Shown: piece after piece, positions 1 to 5,308 of the stretch
How positions within the stretch are numbered: the first letter of the stretch is position 1
How the letters are laid out: each line of letters begins with the position of its first letter
Assembly (NCBI GenBank): GCA_016202555.1
Contig: JACQOL010000070.1
Span: forward strand, 1 to 5,308
Direction of reading: 5' to 3'
Length of the DNA stretch: 5,308 nt
From: Chloroflexota bacterium
Lineage (GTDB): Bacteria > Chloroflexota > Dehalococcoidia > Dehalococcoidales > UBA2162
The notes under the pieces: generated by a model
Databases searched by the model: none
Told to the model about the DNA's origin: nothing
The model's input: the letters and a program-made list of their open reading frames with translations, nothing else
Translations under genes and position numbers: made by a program

Positions 1-1288
1 CAGCGGTAGTGAGTTTGTCGAGATGTTTGTTGGGGTGGGTGCCTCCAGAGTGCGCGACCTTTTTGGCCAGGCTAAGCGGCATGCTCCCTGTATTGTCTTT
101 GTTGACGAGATTGATGCTGTCGGGCGTCAGCGTGGTTCCGGGCTGGGTGGTAGTCATGATGAGCGGGAGCAGACCCTGAACCAGATTCTTACTGAGATGG
201 ATGGTTTTGATACCAATACCAGTGTTATTGTTCTGGCAGCGACCAACCGTCCTGATATTCTTGACCCGGCGTTGCTGCGCCCGGGGCGTTTTGACCGTCG
301 GGTAATCCTTGACCGCCCGGATATTGTCGGCCGAATAGCTATCCTCAAGGTGCATGCTAAGGGTAAGCCGCTGGCTCAGTCGGTTGATTTGGAGGTATTA
401 GCCAAACAGACCGTCGGCTTCACCGGCGCTGACCTGGCTAACCTGATGAATGAAGCTGCCATTCTGGCTGCCCGGCGGAGCAAAAAGTCTATCGAGATGG
501 TGGAGTTTGAGGAGTCTATTGACCGGGTGATTGCTGGTCCCGAGAGAAAGAGCCGGAAAATAAGCCCTAAAGATAAGGAAATTACTGCTTATCACGAAGC
601 AGGACATGCCCTGGTAGCTCGAATGCTGCCGAATGCTGACCCGGTACATAAAGTTTCCATAGTGGCTCGTGGGATGTCTCTTGGTCATACCCGCCAACTC
701 CCGGTAGAGGATAGGTATATCGTGACTCGTTCCCAGCTCAAAGATAGCCTGGCTACTTTACTTGGTGGGCACGCTGCGGAAGAACTAATCTTTAATGAGA
801 GAACGACTGGAGCCCATAATGATATTGAACAGGTGACCGCCTATGCCCGCAAGATGGTGACAGACTTCGGTATGAGCGATAAACTGGGGACGAGAGCCTT
901 CGGTAATAAGCAGGAGATGGTCTTTCTCGGTCGGGAAATCTCGGAGCAGAGAGACTACAGCGAGAGGTTCGCCCTGGAAATTGACCGGGAGATTAACAAC
1001 CTTATTGAGGAGGGCTATCGTAGAGCCAAGGAAATCTTAACCACGAATAAGTCAAAATTAGTCCTTCTTGCTGAGAAGCTTATTGCCCATGAGACACTGG
1101 AGGGCGCAGAATTGGAAGCAGTCTTTAACGAGACCGTTCCCCAGGCCGCGCCTGCAGTTACACCGATACCGGCTCCGGTGCCGGTAGAGCCGGTAGCTGA
1201 AACTGAGCTTCAACCGAAGCCGAAACGCCAAAAAGCTCCAACTGTGCCCCAGCTATTGCCGAAACAAACTCCAGCTACTTCTGATTAA
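1..1288 (+). CDS. ftsH: ATP-dependent zinc metalloprotease FtsH, 3' part (5' end outside window)
   Basis: FtsH is a membrane-anchored hexameric AAA+ protease that unfolds and degrades misassembled membrane proteins and some short-lived soluble regulators. The reading frame starts at base 2 and is open from the edge, giving 428 residues ending in TAA; the family is usually about 600-650 residues. The N-terminal membrane segments and the Walker A loop are therefore off the left edge, and the ATG at base 23 is not the start. Visible motifs in order are the pore motif FVG (about base 26), Walker B ending VDEID (DE at 104-109), the second region of homology ATNRP...RPGRFDR (236-298) with arginine-finger candidates, the zinc site HEAGH (593-607), and TTGAHND, whose Asp (821-823) is the expected third zinc ligand. 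All the catalytic residues in this part are intact. The last 51 residues are a proline-rich, basic, probably disordered tail. The gene converges on the polyprenyl synthase gene. Identification is secure; subgroup within FtsH is not resolved. Confidence 0.97.
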   Translation, partial: SGSEFVEMFVGVGASRVRDLFGQAKRHAPCIVFVDEIDAVGRQRGSGLGGSHDEREQTLNQILTEMDGFDTNTSVIVLAATNRPDILDPALLRPGRFDRRVILDRPDIVGRIAILKVHAKGKPLAQSVDLEVLAKQTVGFTGADLANLMNEAAILAARRSKKSIEMVEFEESIDRVIAGPERKSRKISPKDKEITAYHEAGHALVARMLPNADPVHKVSIVARGMSLGHTRQLPVEDRYIVTRSQLKDSLATLLGGHAAEELIFNERTTGAHNDIEQVTAYARKMVTDFGMSDKLGTRAFGNKQEMVFLGREISEQRDYSERFALEIDREINNLIEEGYRRAKEILTTNKSKLVLLAEKLIAHETLEGAELEAVFNETVPQAAPAVTPIPAPVPVEPVAETELQPKPKRQKAPTVPQLLPKQTPATSD

Positions 1289-1312
1289 CCAGGACCAGGT
1301 TATCCATACCTT

Positions 1313-1414
1313 TGTCATTCTGAGGAATGAAGCAATGAAGAGTCCAGGGGTGGGGGTGGTGGTGAGCCAATAACCCCCACTACCCTGAGACCCTTCGCTG
1401 TGCTCAGGGTGATA
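1313..1414. repeat. Long imperfect palindrome in convergent gap (REP/MITE-like element, possible bidirectional terminator)
   Basis: Seen directly: the outer arms 1313-1324 (TGTCATTCTGAG) and 1403-1414 (CTCAGGGTGATA) pair over 12 positions, three of them G-U. Next, 1337-1344 (GAAGAGTC) pairs with 1389-1396 (GACCCTTC) with one mismatch. The core 1346-1357 pairs with 1373-1386 around a 15-base loop, including the perfect 8-base arms GTGGGGGT (1350-1357) and ACCCCCAC (1373-1380) and a two-base bulge. An alternative local hairpin pairs ACCCTGAG (1382-1389) with CTCAGGGT (1403-1410). From memory, strings like CCTTCGCTG...CTCAGGGTGA recur as dispersed non-coding repeats in many environmental bacterial genomes, including Chloroflexota; this was not checked. 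It has no open reading frame and no clear target-site duplication. Lying between two gene ends, it could stop transcription from both sides, but no T-run follows it on either strand. The remainder of the gap (1289-1312, 1415-1491) shows nothing I recognise. Confidence 0.6.
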
Positions 1415-1491
1415 TTGATGAGTTCACTTTTGATATAAGGCTGATAATAAAGATAGAGGGATAGTGGTGATGGGTTGGTAACAAGAGCTGG

Positions 1492-2457
1492 CTATTTCTT
1501 GCGGCTGATGACAAAATCGGCCAGAGCTATTAGCGACTGGCGGCTAGAATTATCGGGCAGTAGCTTTAGCTTTTGGCAGGCTTTGGCGCAATAGTCTGAG
1601 GCGATTTGATAGCATTCTTGAACAATTGACGAGTTACGAACTAATTCGATTGCCCGCTTTATATCGTCCTGCCCATCTCGTTTGGCAAATAACCTTCTTA
1701 CCGGATTGTCCCTGGGATAATGCTCCAGGAGAAGTATTGCCGGTAGGGTAAGGGTGCCTTGGGTTAAATCAGAGCCGACGGGCTTACCCAATTCTTCCTC
1801 GGTGCCGATAAAATCCAGAATGTCATCTACAATTTGAAAGGCGATGCCAAGGTTGTGGGCATACTCTATTAGAATTTGGATTGATTCTTCCGGAGCCTGG
1901 CTCAAAACGGACCCTGACTCGGTGGCCATACAAAATAGGGCCCCTGTTTTTTTGGAAACCCTCTGAAAATATTGCTGGTGGCTTTGCTCCGGGTTAAAGG
2001 CATTAAAAGCCTGGTTTAACTCTCCGCTGGAAATTGCCTTAAGAGTATTGGCGAAAAGTTTGATTACTCGTAGATTTCGGGTAGTTGCTGTTAATGCCCC
2101 CGCCTCAGCAAACAGGTAGTCGCCAAGGAGTATCGCTTTTTCCTCACCCCAAACCTTATAAACCGTTGGCCGACTTCGGCGAACCGGAGAGTTGTCAATA
2201 GCATCGTCGTGAATTAGAGTAGCGGTGTGTAAAAGTTCCGTTGCTGTCGCCATCGGCAGCAGGGAATCAAGGTCGTAGTTGCAAAACTTGCCAGATAGTA
2301 GAGTGAGTACCGGACGAATCCTCTTCCCGTCACCCTTCAAACTGTATTCTAACATCTCAGAGAGTTGGGGAGAATCAACCCGGCTCACTGACCGTAGTTT
2401 ATCCTCTATCTTTTCCAGGTCTTCCTGAACGGGCTGATAAATGGAGCTTAACTCCAA
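1492..2457 (-). CDS. trans-polyprenyl diphosphate synthase (IspB/HepT/solanesyl synthase type)
   Basis: This 321-residue protein belongs to the all-trans isoprenyl diphosphate synthases, which add isopentenyl diphosphate units to an allylic primer in the cytoplasm to make quinone side chains or other lipid tails. It has the substrate-binding GDGKRIRP (residues 42-49), the first Asp-rich motif DDAID (84-88), followed by an RRSRPT segment (93-98), and the second Asp-rich motif DDILD (211-215), then GKPVGSDL. The residues four and five positions before the first Asp-rich motif are Thr80 and Ala79. Small side chains there leave a deep pocket, as in medium- and long-chain enzymes, so a heptaprenyl to nonaprenyl product is inferred, but the exact length cannot be read off. 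The start is TTG: it sits six bases after AGGAG and gives the usual N-terminal length, whereas the next in-frame Met (residue 35) would leave almost nothing before the GDGKRIRP motif. It is the last gene of the leftward cluster, 28 bases after metG, and ends in TAG. Symbols ispB, hepT and sdsA are all possible. Confidence 0.93.
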   Translation of the reverse strand: MELSSIYQPVQEDLEKIEDKLRSVSRVDSPQLSEMLEYSLKGDGKRIRPVLTLLSGKFCNYDLDSLLPMATATELLHTATLIHDDAIDNSPVRRSRPTVYKVWGEEKAILLGDYLFAEAGALTATTRNLRVIKLFANTLKAISSGELNQAFNAFNPEQSHQQYFQRVSKKTGALFCMATESGSVLSQAPEESIQILIEYAHNLGIAFQIVDDILDFIGTEEELGKPVGSDLTQGTLTLPAILLLEHYPRDNPVRRLFAKRDGQDDIKRAIELVRNSSIVQECYQIASDYCAKACQKLKLLPDNSSRQSLIALADFVISRKK

Positions 2458-2463
2458 GGCTCT

Positions 2464-2472
2464 CTCCTCTCC
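2464..2472 (-). promoter_or_regulatory. Ribosome binding site deciding the TTG start of the polyprenyl synthase
   Basis: Read on the minus strand, GGAGAGGAG ends six bases before the TTG at 2457. It lies in the 28-base gap after the metG stop. This strong purine-rich site supports the non-ATG start; the nearby ATG at 2477 is in another frame and opens only nine codons before a stop. Confidence 0.75.
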
Positions 2473-2485
2473 GGCATTAGATAAA

Positions 2486-4216
2486 TTAGGGATAGCTCTG
2501 TCCCAAACGACTGGTTTCTTCCTCAGCTAGCCCTTCCTCTAATTTAGTGAACAGAGGTTTGGGGGGAAGTAACTTCTGCCCCGGTGGTGGGAAGTGTAAT
2601 TGCCAGCCATCGTTTTCTACTCTGCCCTCAAAACCCAGATACTCATGTACCTTCTGAGAGCTGAAGGGTAAGAATGGGTAAAGCACTGTTTTCAGACAGG
2701 ATATTACATAAATAACCACATACAGGGCATCCGCAGCTGCCTGGCGGTCTTCTTTAATAACCTTCCAGGGCGACTTTTTATCGATATATTGGTTGGTCTT
2801 TTGGGCTAAATGCATCGCTCCTATAATCGCCTGTCTAAATTGGCATTTGGAGAGATGGTTGTCCATTTCTCTAAAAAGGTCTTTGGCATCTTCAATCGTA
2901 TTTAAGCTGAGGTCATCTATGATATTCGTTGTGCCTAAATCTTCATTGAGGTCTAGATGTCGACGAATCTCATTATACTTGCTATGTTCGGGGACACGAC
3001 CATCAAAGTTGCGGTAGGTAAAGGTCAGCACCCGGTTAATCAGGTTGCCGTAGGTCGCTACCAGTTCATCATTGTTACGGCGAATGAACTCATGCCAGGA
3101 AAAATCGGTGTCTCCCGTTTCCGGCATGTTGATTGATAACAGGTAACGCAGTGGGTCAGGGTCATAACGCGATAGGTAATCAAGCAGCCAGACTGCCCAG
3201 TTACGACTTTTAGACGCCTTCTTGTTCTCGAAGGTCAGGAACTCATTGGCCGGAACATCATATGGGAGATTAAGACCGCCATAGCCCATCAGTATTGCTG
3301 GCCAGATAATGGTATGAAAGGGGATATTATCCTTGCCGATAAAATAATAGCTCTTTGTCTTATCGTCCTGCCAAAAAGAGAGCCACTTCTCCTCATCTCC
3401 GCTGGATTTAGCCCATTCTTTGGTGGCCGAGAGGTAACCGATAACTGCTTCAAACCAGACATAGATACGCTTGTTTTCAAAACCGGCCACCGGCACAACT
3501 ATTCCCCAGTCGATGTCCCGGGTAATCGCTCTATCTCTCAATCCTTCCTTCAGATAGCGCTGGGTGAGCATAAAAACATTCGGTCGCCAGTGTTTCTGCT
3601 CCTGCGTCCAGTCCTTAAGCTTGTCCTCAAAGGCACTGAGTTTAAGAAAAAAGTGCTCCGAATCCTTAAATTGAGGAGTTGTCCCACACTGGCGGCAGTG
3701 AGGCTCAATCAGGTCAGTAGCATTCATCGGCTTACCACAACTGTCGCATTGGTCGCCCCGAGCGTTTGCCGAGCGGCAGTAGGGACAGGTGCCCTCAGTA
3801 TAGCGGTCGGGTAAAAAGCGCCGGCAAGTAGGGCAGAATGGTTGCGACATTGTTGCCCGGTAAAGGTAACCCCGCTCAAGTAGTTTGAGGAAAATGTCCT
3901 GTACCACCTCAGCATGATTGGTTGTCCCCGTCGTGGTGAATAAATCAAAAGAAATACCTAACTTCTGCCACGATTCAAGGAACTGCTGATGATAGAGGCT
4001 GGCTATTTCACCGGGCGTTTTCCCTTGTTGCTCAGCGGTGATAGTAATTGGCGTGCCGTGCTGGTCAGAACCTGATACCATTAATACCTCATTCCCTTTG
4101 GCACGGTGATAACGGGCAAAAATATCAGCCGGTAGATTTGCCCCGGCAATGTGACCTAAGTGCAAAGGCCCATTGGCATAAGGCCAACCCACTCCAATAA
4201 AAATCCTCTCCCTCAT
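2486..4216 (-). CDS. metG: Methionyl-tRNA synthetase
   Basis: This class I aminoacyl-tRNA synthetase joins methionine to elongator and initiator tRNA using ATP, in the cytoplasm. It is complete at 576 residues. The HIGH signature appears as HLGH (19-22) after WPYANGPL; GSDQHGTP (49-56) is the usual connecting segment; the zinc insertion has four CxxC pairs (C128/C131, C144/C147, C157/C160, C174/C177), enough for two zinc knuckles. YVWFEA (252-257) and GKDNIPFH (294-301) match the methionine-site region. The signature loop reads KASKS (333-337) rather than KMSKS. The anticodon-binding helical domain follows, with YIDKKSPWK at 477-485. There is no C-terminal Trbp111-like tRNA-binding domain such as that of the 677-residue E. 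coli enzyme. The ATG start is preceded by AAGGA five bases upstream. It lies 46 bases after the small CxxC gene and 28 before the polyprenyl synthase, in a likely shared transcript. The identification is secure. Confidence 0.98.
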   Translation of the reverse strand: MRERIFIGVGWPYANGPLHLGHIAGANLPADIFARYHRAKGNEVLMVSGSDQHGTPITITAEQQGKTPGEIASLYHQQFLESWQKLGISFDLFTTTGTTNHAEVVQDIFLKLLERGYLYRATMSQPFCPTCRRFLPDRYTEGTCPYCRSANARGDQCDSCGKPMNATDLIEPHCRQCGTTPQFKDSEHFFLKLSAFEDKLKDWTQEQKHWRPNVFMLTQRYLKEGLRDRAITRDIDWGIVVPVAGFENKRIYVWFEAVIGYLSATKEWAKSSGDEEKWLSFWQDDKTKSYYFIGKDNIPFHTIIWPAILMGYGGLNLPYDVPANEFLTFENKKASKSRNWAVWLLDYLSRYDPDPLRYLLSINMPETGDTDFSWHEFIRRNNDELVATYGNLINRVLTFTYRNFDGRVPEHSKYNEIRRHLDLNEDLGTTNIIDDLSLNTIEDAKDLFREMDNHLSKCQFRQAIIGAMHLAQKTNQYIDKKSPWKVIKEDRQAAADALYVVIYVISCLKTVLYPFLPFSSQKVHEYLGFEGRVENDGWQLHFPPPGQKLLPPKPLFTKLEEGLAEEETSRLGQSYP

Positions 4217-4221
4217 TTTTA

Positions 4222-4226
4222 TCCTT
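4222..4226 (-). promoter_or_regulatory. Ribosome binding site of metG
   Basis: On the minus strand AAGGA lies five bases before the ATG at 4216, in an A/T-rich stretch (AAGGATAAAAATG). It supports that ATG as the start; the protein beginning MRERIFIGVGWPYA also matches the usual N-terminus of the family. Confidence 0.65.
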
Positions 4227-4262
4227 ATTCTCTAACACTAACTAATTGCGGTGGGCTAAGAT

Positions 4263-4478
4263 TTAGACAAAGAAGGTTAATACCTTTCCCTCTTTCTCTT
4301 CTTGATAAGAGGCGTAACCTTTCTGCAAGGCACATTCAATGCAGTAGCGGAGCAACTTTCCTTTTTCTACCTCAACGCCGTCCTCCTCGTCAATCGTTAA
4401 ATAGCGGGCAGCGTAGGGAATAATGTGGTGACACCCATCACACTGGAGTTCCTCTGAAGCAATACATCCTCGGCGCAT
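4263..4478 (-). CDS. Small two-CxxC (zinc-ribbon-like) protein of unknown function
   Basis: This is a 71-residue protein that I cannot assign to a named family. It has two CxxC pairs, C13/C16 (CDGC) and C46/C49 (CIEC), 29 residues apart, a layout typical of a small treble-clef or zinc-ribbon fold; C5 and the pair H17-H18 are additional possible ligands. The segment between is acidic (residues 30-38 are largely Asp and Glu) and the C-terminal part is rich in Lys and Glu. There is no signal peptide or membrane segment, so it is probably cytoplasmic. The coding case is good: a strong AGGAGG six bases before the ATG, a TAA stop, and a tight fit between rsmI (40-base gap) and metG (46-base gap) on the same strand. 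Metal binding is inferred from the cysteines. A role linked to translation or RNA is only a guess from its neighbours. Confidence 0.82.
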   Translation of the reverse strand: MRRGCIASEELQCDGCHHIIPYAARYLTIDEEDGVEVEKGKLLRYCIECALQKGYASYQEEKEGKVLTFFV

Positions 4479-4484
4479 CTATCT

Positions 4485-4490
4485 CCTCCT
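4485..4490 (-). promoter_or_regulatory. Strong ribosome binding site of the small CxxC protein
   Basis: AGGAGG on the minus strand, a full match to the core anti-16S consensus, sits six bases before the ATG at 4478. It is the strongest such site in the window and is a main reason to treat this short reading frame as a real gene. Confidence 0.8.
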
Positions 4491-4518
4491 ATAACTTTAA
4501 TCTGCTCAGGTCCTAGAT

Positions 4519-5308
4519 TTACTTGAGCCAGGCCTGATATAGCTCTTTTCTTGATAAACCGGTTTCTCCACTGACCCGGGCGATGGCTTCTTTAGCCGTT
4601 ACCCCCGAGAGGTGCATCTGCTGTAACTGGCGCTCAATATCTTCGGTTAGCAGCGGCTTATTTTGCTTAATCTTACCCTCAATAACCAGGGTGAACTCAC
4701 CCTTCGCTTCGGTGAAGTGCTCAACGGCCTGGCTTATTTTCCCCCGAAAAACTTCTTCGTGAAGCTTGGTTAGTTCGCGGCAAACGGCGATTCTTCTATC
4801 GCCGAGGATAAGCAACAAATCGTTGAAAGTAGCCAGTAGGCGGTGGGGCGCTTCCAAAATGATAATGGTGGCGACTTCATTCGCTACGCTTTCTAAAAGG
4901 TGCTGCCGATTGCTTACCTTACGGGGCAGAAAACCGAGATAGGTAAACCGGTCAGTCGCCAGCCCGGAAATAGCCAGCGCCGTAATAACAACCGAAGGTC
5001 CTGGAATGGGCACCACCGGAATACCCCGCTGGCTGGCCGCTACAATCAGCTCATACCCGGGGTCAGATATGCCTGGTGTTCCTGCTTCAGAGACAAGGGC
5101 CACATCTCCCCCCTCAAGGCAACTAAAAATATAATCCATCTTAGCCCACTTGTTGTGTTCGTGATAGCTGGTCATCGTAGTCCTGATATTATAGGTGGTG
5201 AGGAGCCGTTTTGTTTTACGGGTATCTTCGGCAGCAATTAACTTCACCTCACGCAGGATACGAAGGGCACGCAAAGAAATATCCTCCAGATTACCGATGG
5301 GAGTTGCC
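4519..5308 (-). CDS. rsmI: 16S rRNA (cytidine(1402)-2'-O)-methyltransferase RsmI, 5' end outside window
   Basis: RsmI uses S-adenosylmethionine to methylate the ribose of C1402 in the decoding centre of 16S rRNA; with RsmH it makes m4Cm1402 and tunes decoding. The frame is open to the right edge: the first complete codon is at 5307 and the visible protein begins ATPIGNLEDIS, which is very close to the usual N-terminus, so only roughly 7-15 residues are missing. A TTG at 5274 is internal and is not the start. Of the 262 visible residues, IAAEDTR (24-30), EAGTPGISDPG (74-84), PGPS (102-105) with ITALAISGL (108-116), EAPHRL (152-157) and RELTKLHEEVFRG (178-190) are family hallmarks of the tetrapyrrole-methylase fold. 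The C-terminal helical segment (SGVTAKEA and SRKELYQ) is also present, so the gene is intact at its 3' end. It is the first visible gene of the leftward cluster, 40 bases before the small CxxC gene. Its promoter and start are not in view. Confidence 0.96.
   Translation of the reverse strand, partial: ATPIGNLEDISLRALRILREVKLIAAEDTRKTKRLLTTYNIRTTMTSYHEHNKWAKMDYIFSCLEGGDVALVSEAGTPGISDPGYELIVAASQRGIPVVPIPGPSVVITALAISGLATDRFTYLGFLPRKVSNRQHLLESVANEVATIIILEAPHRLLATFNDLLLILGDRRIAVCRELTKLHEEVFRGKISQAVEHFTEAKGEFTLVIEGKIKQNKPLLTEDIERQLQQMHLSGVTAKEAIARVSGETGLSRKELYQAWLK

Noticed and set aside
23..25. ATG at base 23 as the start of ftsH
   Set aside because: The frame is open to the left edge and the preceding residues SGSEFVE are conserved FtsH sequence; starting here would also lose Walker A and the membrane anchor.
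1286..1302. Small inverted repeat TAACC...GGTTA at the ftsH stop, considered as a terminator
   Set aside because: The stem has only five pairs, is A/T-containing, overlaps the stop codon and is not followed by a T-run.
2448..2477. Nine-codon minus-strand frame (MPERREPWS) overlapping the TTG start of the polyprenyl synthase, a possible leader peptide
   Set aside because: It has no clear ribosome binding site of its own, no regulatory residue run, and its length fits chance; the purine-rich stretch it spans is better explained as the Shine-Dalgarno site.
3314..3814. Plus-strand open frame of 166 residues opposite metG
   Set aside because: It lies wholly antisense to a well-conserved, motif-bearing metG, has no recognisable domain, and is the kind of long shadow frame expected opposite a conserved gene.
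4160..4423. Plus-strand open frame of 87 residues across the metG start and the small CxxC gene
   Set aside because: It is antisense to two genes that each have a good ribosome binding site, and its composition is basic and low-complexity with no motif.
5272..5274. TTG at 5274 as the start of rsmI
   Set aside because: The frame continues upstream with ATPIGNLEDIS, a highly conserved N-terminal segment of the family, so the true start lies beyond the right edge.

Overview
This window looks like an ordinary housekeeping stretch of a bacterial chromosome, most likely from a Chloroflexota member near the Dehalococcoidia. That placement rests on my recollection of protein wording (the start of the methionyl-tRNA synthetase, the FtsH core) and of gene order, not on a search. 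Base composition is balanced, coding density is high, and the internal starts I could inspect have Shine-Dalgarno sites. I see no phage, transposase, CRISPR array, tRNA, rRNA or defence gene.

Layout. Bases 1-1288 (+) hold the 3' two-thirds of ftsH, cut off by the left edge: the second half of the AAA+ ATPase domain, the zinc protease domain and a proline-rich tail. Bases 1289-1491 are a convergent intergenic gap dominated by a long imperfect palindrome (1313-1414) that looks like a dispersed REP/MITE-type repeat. From 5308 down to 1492, four genes run leftward on the minus strand: rsmI (its first residues lie beyond the right edge), a 71-residue protein with two CxxC pairs, metG, and a trans-polyprenyl diphosphate synthase with a TTG start. 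The gaps between these four are only 40, 46 and 28 bases and show no terminator, so they probably form one transcript whose promoter lies right of the window.

How the genes fit together. RsmI 2'-O-methylates C1402 of 16S rRNA in the decoding centre and MetG charges tRNA with methionine, so the start of the putative operon serves translation. The small CxxC protein between them is the only gene of unknown function. The last gene makes an isoprenoid chain, probably for a quinone or another lipid carrier, and is metabolically unrelated. FtsH, on the opposite strand, is the membrane protein-quality-control protease.

I did not find a convincing new biological system. The items most worth a second look are the intergenic palindrome, the small CxxC protein within a translation gene cluster, and the KASKS form of the KMSKS loop in MetG.
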